From the NCBI GenBank assembly GCA_030762935.1, contig CM060899.1:18796501-18860500 (forward strand): a stretch of 64,000 nucleotides of DNA. Reading direction: 5' to 3'. The notes beneath the pieces were generated by a model. It saw only the letters and a program-made list of their open reading frames with translations. It was not told the DNA's origin and ran no database searches. How positions within the stretch are numbered: the stretch's first letter is position 1; each line of letters opens with the position of its first letter. Source of the DNA: Hymenopus coronatus (Eukaryota > Arthropoda > Insecta > Mantodea > Hymenopodidae). Shown here one piece after another: positions 38,601 through 49,078 of this stretch. The position numbers were made by a program, and so were the translations under genes.

Positions 38601-39070
38601 CAGGTGCGAATCTATTGACGCACAGTTATTAGTTTTCTAGTGGAAAGCTGGCAGGATATTAAAGTGAATACGTTCCCTATTCAAGTAATATCGCTGCTGA
38701 TTCGTTCAGCTGTGGAGAGCCTCTTGTGCCCTTGGCAATCTCAGGAACCCCGAGCAGATGATCGTCTCAACAATTGCGTGAGGGAAGCGGCTTGACGCTG
38801 AGTGGCTGTTAACGTGTTATATTTGCCGCTTCCCAATCCCCTCTCCCCGCTAAGAGCATCATAACTTATTACCACACTTCTGGGCCCCGCAACAAGCATA
38901 CACGTCTCACCTCTAAACACCTTAAGGAAATTGTCAAATTCGACCAAAAATTGTGATAAGGTAGCATTGTATTAAGGCCATTAAATAGTGTTTATATTAT
39001 AATGTACTTAAAATTATTAATTAATTACTTAACCACTAAAAGTAAATATATGTAAAGTAGGCGAGTTCTT
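38601..39070. other. Unassigned DNA, no gene recognised
   Basis: About 470 bp between the transposase relic and an inverted DR1 copy. Short frames on the minus strand (up to 68 codons) have no recognisable domain. Confidence 0.5.
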
Positions 39071-39918
39071 AAAAAATCTTTTGTGTTACATTCACATGAC
39101 TTTCTCTACATTTATGCAAAAATATTATTAAAAAGCTTATGCTGCTCTTTACTTCATGGTAATCGAGAAAAAATTAGCATAAGTAGTCCTATTACTTGCT
39201 TCCTTGTAAGTAGAAGGGAAATAAGGGAGTTCCATAGGGTAAAGTGATAGTCAAAAGCTGGTTACTGTGTGACTGAAGTTCCTTTGTTTGTATAGACACG
39301 AGTTCACAAATTCCTGTGTAAGAAAAGTATCAGGTGAAATCAAAAACCAGGAATGACTAAAAAACGACGAACTCCAAGAGAAAAATGTATATAACATAAA
39401 TTGAATGTTTTAAGGAGCTCAACATTTTTTGTGTGATAAGTTTCTGTCCATTTCTTACGGTTTAGCAGTTAAGCAAATTTCCGTAAAATTCATCCAGAAT
39501 AAGGTAGTCTTCAGAGGCTATTCCCAGAAAATTCAAGACATACATTTTATTTGTCAGGTAAATATCTTTATTATACGATAGTTTTAGTCAACACCGTTAA
39601 AGCCATTTTTGAAAAAATTCGAAATAAGTTCCATGTAAAGGGTAGTTTGGGGTGGGGGATTTTTCTCAAAATCTTCGTCACATCTCTGGAAGATACTATA
39701 CCTACATACCAAGTTTGTTATTTTACCGACTTTTCGTTTTTGAGTTATCGTGTTCATAGGCACACGGACACACATACATGGGCACACACATGGACCTTTT
39801 TTCTAAAAATGCTTCTTTTTGGATACAAGGGACCCTAAAACATATATTTCCGGTGAAACCTCGGTATCGAGTTTTTGGGTATACACTATGTACTAGTACG
39901 TGTAGAGAAAGTAAAAAT
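39071..39918 (-). repeat. DR1 copy, full length, inverted
   Basis: Complete from the inverted 3' hairpin (TGTGTTACATTCACATGACT) to GTGTAGAGAAAGTAAAAAT. The core is CACACGGACACACATACATG near 39762-39790. Confidence 0.92.
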
Positions 39919-40388
39919 GAGTGTCCGGAGGCAAAACCTTCATTCATTCGTACACATGTAAACAAGAGTGGCCAAATTGTTTGGTGTTTTATATTTTAAA
40001 GAACGATCGTCATAGACGCTGCGGGATTTATCTGCTTATTCAAAGACGAAATTAACGGAGATTTTCAAAATCAACTAAGCGAAATGAGAGATAATCATCA
40101 AGCAAATCCATTTTAATATCGAGTAGTGTTCTCATTGGTTGATTCCTACATTGCATGTTGACTTTGACGCAAAAGCTTGGCGTTTTGCAAGCTTCTATGT
40201 TAACGTACTACGGTTGCGTCAATGTCAATGTAACCATTGTGAATGAGCCTATACATATATTGGATGCAAGCTTTTGAGTCTACGTTATGTCTACGGTTGA
40301 TTTTCGATGTGAATGACCCTTTTCACCTAAATGTTTGATATCAAGGTTTCACTTTAAATATTAGTTTTGAGGTCCTCTGAATAAATAA
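39919..40388. other. Unassigned DNA, no gene recognised
   Basis: About 470 bp with no long frame. The phrases GTGAATGAGCC and GTGAATGACCC repeat internally, which suggests a decayed mobile element, but I cannot assign it. Confidence 0.4.
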
Positions 40389-41290
40389 AAAAAATCAAAT
40401 ATGTTCCATTCATATGATTTTCTATACATATCTACATCAAATTTTTCTTAAAAAACTTATCCTTCTATATACTTTTAGCAATTTGAGAAATAAATAGAAT
40501 GCCATATTATTTGCTTCCTTATAAGTAGAAGGGAAATAAGAGAGCACCAGAGGCTAAAGGAATAGTCAAATCATTTAAAAGCTGGTTGCTGTGTGACTAA
40601 AGTTCCTTTGTTTGAATAGACAGGAGTTGACAAGTTCCTGTATGAGAAAAGTATAGGTATTTTAAAACTGAAATCAATAACAAGGAATATCTCGTAAACG
40701 GGTACCTGCACAATAAAAACGCAAGGAACATAATTTTTTTGTTTTGGCGAGATCTACATTTTTTGCGTAATAAGTTTTTGTCTATATCTTACGGTTTAGC
40801 AGTTAAGCAAAATTCGACAAAATTCATCCAGAATAAAGAGATCTTCAGAGGCTATTCCCAGAATATTCTAGATGTACAGTTTATTTGGGACGTAAATATC
40901 TTTAATATATGGGATTTTAATTAAACCTCTTTCAGCCATTTTTGAGAAAATAAAATTTTTCCAAAATTTTCTCATGTAATGGGTAGTTTGGGGTGGGGAG
41001 ATTTTCTTGAAAATATTCATGTAGCATCTTAGGATGTCGCTAAGCTTAAATATAAAGTTTGGTAGTTAACGGACTTTTCGTTTAGGGGTTACACTGTGGC
41101 TAGACACACACACACACACACACATATAAACAACCACACATGTATACAAACGGACGTTTTTCTAAAATATTTTCATACGGGTGACCCTAAAACGTCTATT
41201 TTCAGTAAAATCTCTGTATCCAATTTTGGGTGGAATGCAGTACCTTCTCTGTACACTAATTACTTATTACGTGTAGAGAAAGTAAAAAAA
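40389..41290 (-). repeat. DR1 copy, full length, divergent, inverted
   Basis: From AAAATCAAATATGTTCCATT to TACGTGTAGAGAAAGTAAAA. It has a (CA)n core near 41103-41124. It is more diverged than most copies and carries the AATCATTTAAAAGCTGG version of the 3' region, shared with the copies at 46.1 and 58.4 kb. Confidence 0.85.
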
Positions 41291-41665
41291 TCACCACATA
41301 AAAATTTATATTCCTTTAAAATATACAATTATTCTCATATGCATTTTTGCGTGGAGTTGACCATTTTTTAGATATTGCTTGTTATTGGTTCCTGTCTAGA
41401 AACGCTTAAAACTTTTCATATACGGGAATTTATCAACTCCGGCAATGCAAAGAAACGGATTTCAACCACATGGAAATCAGTTTTTAAAAGATGTGACTAT
41501 CATTTTAGCCAGGTGCATTCCCTTATTTCTCCTCTACTTACAAGAGAGCATTTCTGCTAATGTTTATTTCTGTCAGCATGAATTAGATGGAAGAATAAGC
41601 TTTATAACAATAATTTGTTACAGATATGTTGATAAAGTCATATGAATGGAACACATCAGATTTTT
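41291..41665 (+). repeat. DR1 partial copy (3' part)
   Basis: Begins in the ATTTATATTCCTTTAAAA region and runs to ATGGAACACATCAGATTTTT. Confidence 0.75.
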
Positions 41666-41806
41666 AAATGTTTTTTGGACCCAAGGGATCTCAATACATG
41701 TATTTCTTGAGAAGTTTCGGCATCGAATTTTTGGATGGAATACATTACCTTCTCTGCCTGTTTTGTACATTGTGTATACGAGTATTTGAGTTCTAGAGAA
41801 AGTTTA
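41666..41806 (-). repeat. DR1 fragment (terminal palindrome end), inverted
   Basis: Covers the TTTGGACCCAAGGGATCTCA block to the terminal palindrome and TTCTAGAGAAAGTTT. Confidence 0.7.
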
Positions 41807-41882
41807 AGACTCCTAAGAATATTTGTTGTACGAATTCATAGAGGGCAGAGAAAGTCATGCATGTGTAACACATGAGATTTTT
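41807..41882 (+). repeat. DR1 3'-hairpin fragment
   Basis: Holds GCAGAGAAAGTCATGCATGT, CACATGAG and a T-run, the plus-orientation end of DR1. Confidence 0.5.
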
Positions 41883-41934
41883 TAAAATATCAAGTTAGCC
41901 ATTCTTGCAGCAACGGATACTGTAAAATAGGGAA

Positions 41935-42041
41935 AATAATTGTGTTCCATGCACATTATTTTCTATACATCTCTGTAGCAACTATTGGTAAAAAGCTTAT
42001 TCTTCTGTCTACTCCATATTAATCGGGATAAACGTTAGCAG
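41935..42041 (-). repeat. DR1 copy, segment 1 of a copy split by nested insertions
   Basis: Begins with the inverted 3' hairpin (TGTGTTCCATGCACATTATT) and stops at ATAAACGTTAGCAG. The same DR1 copy appears to resume at 46125 beyond the Penelope-like insertion. Confidence 0.7.
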
Positions 42042-42060
42042 GTATTACAAGTGGAAGAAT

Positions 42061-42160
42061 TTTTCCGGGCTAAGAAGCCGTGGTCTACTGGAGTTTTCAG
42101 GCCCAGACGTTTCGTTCACGACTGCGGTGAACATCTTCAGTAGCGTGGTCTAGGTCTTCT
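42061..42160 (-). other. Penelope-like 3' terminal hairpin, hammerhead-like core
   Basis: On the minus strand CTGAAGA is followed after one nucleotide by a perfect 6-bp stem, GTTCAC/GTGAAC (42127-42132 and 42114-42119), and then GAAACGTC. Hammerhead ribozymes have CUGANGA, stem II, then GAAA, and Penelope-like elements are known to carry them. Here the nucleotide after CTGAAGA cannot pair with the C before GAAA, so the core is imperfect. An outer 6-bp pairing CTACTG/CAGTAG (42138-42143 and 42085-42090) encloses it. Ribozyme activity is not shown. Confidence 0.45.
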
Positions 42161-42492
42161 CGGTGAAAGTTTGGTCGTGGGGGGGGAGTCTAGAATTGAG
42201 TGGGATAGTGGGGTTCCGCATAAGCACCTCCGAAAGTGGCGGCGATGCTCTTGCTGCTTCCGGAAGGCCTGTAGCAATTAAGACGGTGACTTTACTAGGC
42301 TATAAACATGACGCCCTGATTATAGCGCTAGGTTAGTGATAGGATTGGGTAGGGAGAGCTCGAAGGTTAGGAAGGAGTTGGCGGTAATGAGTGTATTTAT
42401 TCATCTTTTAAACTAAAATAAAATAATTTTGGAATTTCGGGGCGTCAGCGCCTATTGAAGTGCCTGCTGCACTTTGCTATAGGGCGGGATTC

Positions 42493-43743
42493 TCAGCGAT
42501 TTTCGAAGAAGGATTCTAGGCTGATTCTTGCTGCGTCCATCATTGCGGTGTTGATCTTCTCCTCTAATTCAGTGTGTGAATCATAGAGTTGGATGCGGAC
42601 TTGTCCCACTTCTGCTGTAAGACGAGTGACCATGCCCATTATTGAGGATAGGCTCGGTGCTATGTTGTCTGTGTTGTTGTCAGTCTGTTATTGGGAGAGG
42701 AGTAATGCTTGAGTAATGTTGGTTGGATTCTGCGTCTTCAAAGTATTTCTCCAGCCTGTACAGCTTACGCTGGATGGACTGGAGAGTCTCGGAGTCAGCC
42801 TCTTCAGCGTTGTGGTGTAGCGTGGTCTGTAAGGTGTTGAGCTGCGAGGAGTCGAGTCGTTGTGCTTTGTTTTGCTTCAATAGCTGCGAGGCGTTTGGCT
42901 GCCGAGAGGCGGAGCGTCTCAACCCTGGTGTTGATAGTGGCTACTTGGTTCGGGATCGTGAGCGTTGCTTCACGAAATTCCTGTTGTTGCTTGCAGGGCA
43001 GCTAAGCAGGCGGCTGACAGGTCTGGGCATGGCGCTGAGGCCAGTGCCGGGAGTTGAGGCGGCGGTGGCGGGTCCGGGCGGGGTATTGAAGCCATAGCCG
43101 GGCGATGAGGTGGTGGCGGCGGAGCTGGTTGTGGCAGGTGTGGTGGCGGCACTGTTCGTGGGTGGAACAGTAGCGTTGTCGCCGGGTCAGGTTATGGCTG
43201 GTGAAGTTGGCGGTGGAGGTTTGAGAGCCACAGTAGTGGCATCTCGGCGGCGCAACACATTTGGCCTCCTAATGCCTGTAGTTGCAGCAGCGGCGGCAGG
43301 GAGCGTGACGAATGCTGCGGCTGCCTTCAATGTGATGGGTTCGTCCCACTAACGTGAGTCCAGTCGGTGTAGTGCGCCCTAGTGGTGTTGGCCCTCTGGG
43401 AGAAGTGATCCTGGAGACCTTGACTAGTGATGGCCACCCTGGTTGCGCGGCCTCCGGGATGCTGCGAGTTGGAAGTAAGCGGTGAACCCCACAGCCAAAG
43501 CGCTAAAAGTGCCATAGCGGCCCGTATGATCGGTGGGTGGAGTCTCTGCAGCGAGAACGTATGAGCCTGCTGGTTGTGTCGGCAGAGTGGAGTCGGTTGG
43601 TGGTGACCTCTGTGCGGCTGTGTCAGAGTCTGCGGTGTAGGTGAAGAAGCGGCTTGGTCAGGTAGCGGCGTCGAAGCTTCGTTCACTGCGGCCTCGGTTG
43701 CCGGCTCGTCGACGCTGGCGGGCTTCCTTCTCTTCTTTGCCAT
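42493..43743 (-). pseudogene. LINE ORF1 (gag-like) pseudogene, unit B
   Basis: This is a decayed second copy of the ORF1 at 44.1-45.2 kb. It starts MAKKRRKPASVDEP at 43743. Near 43294-43250 the knuckle region reads CRRCCNYRH, a stop codon, then EAKC and PPRCHYC, aligning residue for residue with unit A (CRRCCAFGH and PPRCHYC); the stop falls just after the zinc-binding His. Downstream are proline-rich sequence, a likely coiled coil (LDSSQLNTLQTTLHHNAEE near 42850), and a C-terminal frame with LYDSHTELEEKIN ending FFENR and TGA at 42493-42495. Several frameshifts separate these parts. LINE ORF1 proteins bind element RNA; this one cannot be made intact. Confidence 0.75.
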
Positions 43744-44092
43744 TTCGCTGCGCAGTGGTGCACAGTTCGGGTGCTGTGATTTTTTTTTTTAATTTCGAGT
43801 GGAGGGGAAAAATCCACCTTAAGGACTGACCCGGGCAAGCCCGGGGTGTCGGGGTCCCCCATGTGAGCATACCGACTAAAAAACCCCTCCGCCGGTATTA
43901 GAAGGAAGTAAGGAGAGGCGGTACCGCATGATTGCACCCGCGGATTCAAGGTGATAATGTAACTGACTGCAGGGTGCAGTCAGAGGGGTGAAATGAAGAC
44001 CGGGAGACAGATTTGTCCGAGGCCCAGACTGTCATCGCGGAATATTCAGGGAGAGGAGTAAAGGAATTTAAGGGTGAAGGACTGAGTTGGAG
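43744..44092 (-). other. Inter-unit region (unit A 3' end / unit B leader)
   Basis: Between the stop of unit A and the MAKKR start of unit B is about 350 bp of GC-rich DNA on the minus strand, with an A-run at about 43790 and a CCCCGGGCTTGCCCGGG palindrome near 43829-43845. No ORF2 with endonuclease or reverse transcriptase lies here, so unit A appears to have no ORF2. The palindrome may belong to a structured leader. Confidence 0.5.
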
Positions 44093-45150
44093 CTAGTGTT
44101 GGTTCTTCTCCAGTCGTAACTGCCGTGCGCGAAGAATCCAAGGCTCAGATCTTGGAACAGCCCCGATGTGTGATTGGCCCCTGGAGTGGGGCAGTTCAGC
44201 GGAGTGGAGCAGCTGCGGCTGCAGGTCCTGTTGAGGCTGCGGCTGAACACTGGCTATCCGGCTGGACAGCTCAGCGGTGGTGGACTGTAGTGTGGCGATG
44301 GCGGCGGTGGTGGCAGCTTGGAGGTCCTGTAGCTTTTCGTTGATGACACTGCACAGCTCTTCAAGGGCAGCTAAACGGGCGCCGACGTTCAAAGTCTCCG
44401 CGTGGAGATCCTGAATGGCGTCCCGTGACCCTGCGTCTATCGAGGGTGCAGATGGTGTGGTGTCGATGATGATGGTCGGCGGTGGTGTAGTCTGGGCTGG
44501 TGGTGTTGGTGGTCTGCTCCTGGGGTAGAGAGGGCACTGGGCTTGCCCGGTGAAGTGTGCTGTGCCACGACAGGTGGCACAGAACCGGCGACGGCGGAGA
44601 TCGTGCCCAGTGCACTCGGCGGTGGTGGTATTGGTACCACAGTAGTGACACCGCGGCGGCGAGGAGCAGACGTCAGCTGAGTGTCCGAAGGCACAGCAGC
44701 GTCGGCATTCTTGTCGGCTAGCCTCGACGACCAAGAGTCGCCCTAATAAGGGCAACCCTGACGCCAAGGCAGCTTCCAAGTCAGCCTGGTCCTGCATCTC
44801 CACACGAACAAGCTGCGTTGGCCCCCGGTCGCAGTATATGCGGGGGGCCCTCAAGCAAGAAGGCCACCTCAACTGCACGGCGGTGAGCAGATGCCGGGTG
44901 GAAAGGTCCCGAGGGACCCCCCGTACCATGGCACTGAATCGGGGCGGCGGCGGCGTGGAGCTGGGTGGTGTTGTCGGTGATGGCGGCAACTGCGGCTGCA
45001 GTTGCGGCGAGACTGCGGTGGCGGCCGGCGGCGAAGCAGGGCTTGCCGCGGCCGGTGGCGTCGGAGATGCTGCCTCCTCGGCGGCTGCCGGGGAAGAGGC
45101 GACGGTTGCTGCCTTAGCGGGGCGGTTCTGCGGAGTCTCTTCTTCGCCAT
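44093..45150 (-). pseudogene. LINE ORF1 (gag-like) protein with zinc knuckles, unit A
   Basis: A 298-codon open stretch (44093-44989) extends upstream in the same frame through an Ala/Pro-rich segment to near 45135; a MAKKR start at 45150 in another frame matches unit B, so one frameshift in the first ten codons is likely. The order is Ala/Pro-rich N-terminus, a globular part (FSAMVRGVPRDLST to LLGRLLVVEAS) like the domain before knuckles in insect LINE ORF1, three CCHC knuckles (CRRCCAFGHSADVC; CHYC to AEC; CATCRGTAHFTGQAQC), a Pro/Thr linker, and a C-terminal coiled coil (LAALEELCSVINEKLQDLQ). Knuckle 2 has Thr where His is expected. Jockey/I/R1-type LINEs encode such RNA-binding ORF1 proteins. 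No ORF2 follows. It could still make protein if the frameshift is bypassed. Confidence 0.8.
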
Positions 45151-45212
45151 GTTCACAGCTAAAAGATCAAGCTCCGAATCCCCGGGGTGCTGTGACGACT
45201 CGTTGGCAGTAT

Positions 45213-46110
45213 TTATCCACAGGCTGCTCTCATACGATTGGTCCGGCTAGAGCTGCATGTGCGGGGATGGTGGAGGGAGGGAGTTAGCCACTCCGATGCT
45301 TTTGATTCCTGATTGGTTTGGTTGAACTCGTTGGGTTGTGCCTGTTTGATGTTCTCAAGCAGCGGATGCCAGATTTTGCTTAGTTTTTGTCTCTCTTCTT
45401 TCCTATTAAAGTTATTGGGATGTTTATAAATTTCTGTTGCTTCACGTTGTAATCTCGCATGGTAATGAGACATAGACGAGAGAACGGCTGTTTCATGATA
45501 CTGAATTATGTGTTCCCCGTCTGCCCAAAGTGCATGTTCAGCGACCGCGGACGTCTCGGGTTGACCCAGACCTAGACCGTAAGCCGGGTGTCAACGTTAC
45601 GTTGCGTGGTACCTAATGTATACCGCACCACCAGAGCAGGGAATCTAATAGACACCAGCCAAAGTAAGCGAGTCCCTGGGGACTTTGGCGGAGCGTTTAT
45701 CTGTCTCGTCGCCTTGAACACTGTTTTAATATTATGGTGCTGGAGTAGGCGTTCTGTTCTGTCAGTAACATTCTTGAAATATGGCAGGAAGGCAGTGCCT
45801 TTGCTTTTCGGTAGTTCTTGTACTTGGCTGATGCGCTGTGGTTTGCCTGGACGTAGAGCTCTGCGGACTTATTGTGTTGCATAATTATTTGCACATAGGC
45901 GTGTTTTAGATGACGTAACTTCTGTTGTAATGAATCCTGTTCACAGATGCGGGTGGCACGATCTGCAAGGGTCATGGCTCCTTTCTGTCGCGGATGATGG
46001 TTGGAGTTTTTATTCAGGTATCGGTCTGTATGAGTAGGGTAGCTACCCTTCTTAGATCTCCTGGTCAACAGGAAAGCTGACGACACTCTTGGACATACAG
46101 TATACCGCAA
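45213..46110 (-). pseudogene. Penelope-like RT C-terminus and GIY-YIG endonuclease relic
   Basis: Read on the minus strand across three frames. The first part has FLLTRRS, then PTHTDRYLNKNSNHHPRQK, then LADRATRICEQDSLQQ, the conserved end of Penelope-like reverse transcriptases. After frameshifts comes the GIY-YIG domain near 45666: GVY, a stop in place of Arg, IPCS, then VYI, with Gly where the second Cys of the CxC pair is expected. It continues GLGQPETSAVAEHALW, SHYHARLQREATEIYK and NNFNRKEE, and stops at TAA 45213-45215. In intact elements RT and GIY-YIG act together in target-primed integration. Stops, frameshifts and the missing RT fingers and palm make this copy dead. Confidence 0.88.
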
Positions 46111-46124
46111 ACCTACTCATACGG

Positions 46125-46417
46125 TAGTCAAATCGTCTGAAAGCTGGTTGCCATGTGGATGAAATCCGTTACTTTGCATTGCCAGTTGACAAATTCCGTA
46201 TTTTAAAACGGAAACCAAAAAACAAGAAATATCTCAAAATTGGTCAACTCGACGAAAGAAATATATGTGACATAAATTGTGTGTTTCAACGAGATCTACA
46301 TATTTTGTGCAGTAAATTTGTCTGTATCTCTTATGGTTCACCAGTTATTCAGAATAAAAACGTCTTTAGAGGCTATTCCCAGAAAACTCAACATATACAT
46401 TTTATTTGTCATATAAC
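46125..46417 (-). repeat. DR1 copy, segment 2 of the split copy
   Basis: Resumes at TAGTCAAATCGTCTGAAAGC, the position expected after a short loss at the insertion point, and continues to TTTATTTGTCATATAAC, where the next insertion begins. Confidence 0.75.
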
Positions 46418-47017
46418 CTTTAACTCTTTGTTGCCTGTCGGTACCTATAAATTCCGCAGAACTATACAAATAGGGTTGTACTCTAGGATTAATTTCATGT
46501 TATACTAACCATCAACCATATACAACAAGTAATAAAGACTGTTTTATATTGTAAAAATGTATGCAATTTTTGCCCTAAAATTGCAGTGATTCTTTTTAAA
46601 TAAATAAAAGACAAAACCGACATAACTACAGTCAGATGTAACCCCTTTAACTTCCAAGCATCACACCGATTATTTTACTTGGGCTCTCCCCGTCCTTTAC
46701 CACAATCACTGTTATTTGAACTTGTAACATTTGGCTTTGAGTGGATGGCCAGTCCATTACCTATCACCTAACACTCATGGCCATTTGAACTACTTTTTTT
46801 GGTAGTGTCTTTTGCAGCATTATGAAAACTGGTTTAGAAGAATTTAAACTTTTAATCGGGAAGAAAAGTATTAATAAAGGCTCTACATTTAATTTCATTT
46901 CTATTTTCTCTATTATTTTATATAATAATTTTATGGGTTTATTCCCAAATATTTTTACTAGAACTGCAGCTTTAAACGGCATATGTATTATATTAGTATA
47001 GGCAACTAAGTGTTAGC
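46418..47017 (-). mobile_element. 0.58-kb dispersed repeat, copy 1 (inverted; SINE-like)
   Basis: This block interrupts a DR1 copy and is a diverged reverse complement of 49731-50285. Shared landmarks include ACTTGGGCTCTCCCCGTC, CTCTAGGATTAATTTCATGT and GGTACC near the end. In its own forward direction the family has a weak B-box-like GTTCAAATCTC (best in copy 2) and no coding frame. That suggests a SINE-type element, but tRNA ancestry is not proven. Confidence 0.7.
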
Positions 47018-47337
47018 AAAATCGTTAGAGCCATTTTTGAGAGGGGTATTTTGGGAAAGGGGGGATTTTCCTCAAAATCCTTGTGTCGCATCCTTGGAAA
47101 ATACTAAACTTATATACCAAGTTTGGTATTTTACCAACTTTTCATTTTTGAGTTATGCTGTTCGCAGATATACTGACACATGGACACACACGGACCTTTT
47201 TCTAAAAACGCTTTTTTTGGATATAGGGGATCCTAAAACTTCTATTTCCGGTGAAATCTCGGTATCAAATTTTAGGATGGAATACAATACCTTCTCTATA
47301 CTCTATGTACATAGAACGTGTAGAGGAAGTAAAAATA
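47018..47337 (-). repeat. DR1 copy, segment 3 of the split copy
   Basis: Resumes with AAAATCGTTAGAGCCATTTT and reaches the terminal palindrome and GTGTAGAGGAAGTAAAAAT, completing the copy begun at 41935. Confidence 0.85.
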
Positions 47338-47362
47338 TTGTTGTGTTGCTGTTTAATCATTA

Positions 47363-48158
47363 GAAATCTGATATGTTCTATTCACATGACTTTCTCCACA
47401 TCTCCGGAACAAATTATTGTTAGAAAGCTCTTGCTTCTATTTACTTCATGCTAATCGATAAAAAAATATCTTATTACTTGCTTCCTTGTAAGTAGGAGCG
47501 AAATAAGGGAGTAGCAGAGGCTAAAGTGATAGTCAAAAGTTGGCTGATATTTGACTGAAGTTCCTTTGTTTATATGGACACGAGTTGACAAATTCCTGTA
47601 TGAGAAGAGTATGTTGTTCAAAGCTGAAACCAAAAACAAGTAATATCTGAAGAACGATCAATTCCACGAAAAAAATGTATATAAGATAAATTGTATGTTT
47701 TAACATGCTCTACATTTGTTATGTGGTAAGGTTTTGTCCATCGCTTATGGTTTAGCAGTTATGCAACATTTCGTAAAATTCATCCACAATAAACTGGTCT
47801 TCAGAGGCTATTCCCAGAGAATTCCAAATATACATTTCATTTGTCAGGTAAGTATCTTTAATGTATGATATTTTAATGAAAATCGTTAGAGCCATTTTCA
47901 AGAAAATTAAAATTTTCGAAAAAAGTTCCATATAAAGGGTAGTTGGGGGTGGGGGGATTATTCTCAAAATCTTCGTGTCGCATCCCTGGAAGATACTAAA
48001 CTTAAATACCAAGTTTGGTATTTTACCTACCTTTCGTTTTTCAGTTATCGTGTTCACAGACACACGGACACACACACGGATCTTTTTCTGAAAATACTTA
48101 TTTTGGATACAAGGGACCCTAAAACATATATTTCCGGTGAAATCTCGGTATCGAATTT
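47363..48158 (-). repeat. DR1 copy, inverted, lacking the terminal palindrome
   Basis: From AAATCTGATATGTTCTATTC through the GTTCACAGACACACGGACAC core to CTCGGTATCGAATTT, where unrelated sequence begins. Confidence 0.88.
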
Positions 48159-48354
48159 ATTAGTCTGCGTACTTAGTTGCTTTAAAGCTATTATATATGT
48201 AAGCAGAATACAACAGGATAGAATGAACTTCACTTTGGTAGAATGAAAATCAGTTTATGCAACTCCATCGCTCAATAAACCCATTCTATTGAATGCGGTA
48301 AACTCAAAAGCATCCAAGTATAGTTAATACCCTTATAAATCCAAATGCAAGCTT
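48159..48354. other. Unassigned DNA
   Basis: About 200 bp with no recognisable gene or element, replacing the last part of the preceding DR1 copy. Confidence 0.4.
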
Positions 48355-48480
48355 TTTATTTTCACTAGCACGTATGTATAATGTACATAGCTGGTAGAGA
48401 ATATAATGTACTTCACCCAAAATGTTGACAACAATTTTCTACAAAGATGTAGAAAAAGTCATGTGAATGGAACACATTAC
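48355..48480 (+). repeat. DR1 internal-deletion derivative
   Basis: The 5' terminal palindrome region (TTTTTATTTTCACTAGCACG to TTCACCCAAAAT) is fused directly to the 3' hairpin region (TTGACAACAATTTTCTACAA to GGAACACATTACA). It keeps both ends and loses about 0.7 kb of interior. Confidence 0.75.
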
Positions 48481-49031
48481 ATGGTATATGGAGAAGGTAT
48501 AGCATTGCACCCAAAACTTCGATACCGAGATTTCACCGGAAATACATGTTTTGAGACTCCCTGAATCCAAAAAAAAAAAACATTTTTAGAAGTATTTTCG
48601 TGTGTGTGTCTATCTGTCTGTCTGTTTGTGCGTATGTGTGTGTGTGTCTGTGGGCAGCGTAGCTCAAAAACGAAAAGACCGTTAAAGTCCAAACTTGGTG
48701 TTAAAGTTTGGTATCTTTCAAGGATGCGACACGAATATTTTCAAGAAGATCCCCCCACCCCAAAGAACTCTTTACATGAACATTATTTCGAAAATATTTT
48801 TTCTAAAATATATTCTCAAAAATATCCCTAGCGATTTTGATTAAAATATCGTATTCTACAGATATCTACCTGGTAAATAAAATCTATATCTTGAATTTTC
48901 TAGGAACAGTTTCTAAATACCTCTTTATTCTGAATGAATTTTGTTGAATTTTGTATAACTAGTAAACGGTAAGAGATAGATAAAAACTACATAACAGAAA
49001 ATGTAGAGCTCGTTAAAAGGTACAATTTATG

Positions 49032-49078
<47 letters not shown>

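Larger units (their letters stand above)
42042..46124 (-). mobile_element. Penelope-like element, 5'-truncated, with nested LINE ORF1 units
   Basis: DR1 sequence stops at 42041 and resumes at about 46125, bracketing this block. On the minus strand it starts with the end of a Penelope-type reverse transcriptase, continues through a GIY-YIG endonuclease (to 45213), and ends at 42042 with a terminal region carrying a hairpin and the GAAACGTC motif. Between about 45150 and 42490 lie two LINE ORF1 units on the same strand. The simplest reading is that they inserted into the 3' part of the Penelope-like element after it had inserted in DR1. Exact inner boundaries are not visible. Confidence 0.65.

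Noticed and set aside
42723..43352. Plus-strand GC-rich frames (80-124 codons) and those at 44838-45287
   Set aside because: They are antisense shadows of the LINE ORF1 units; the zinc knuckles and their alignment lie on the minus strand.
46764..46982. 72-codon minus-strand frame
   Set aside because: It falls inside the 0.58-kb dispersed repeat; the second copy does not keep the frame.
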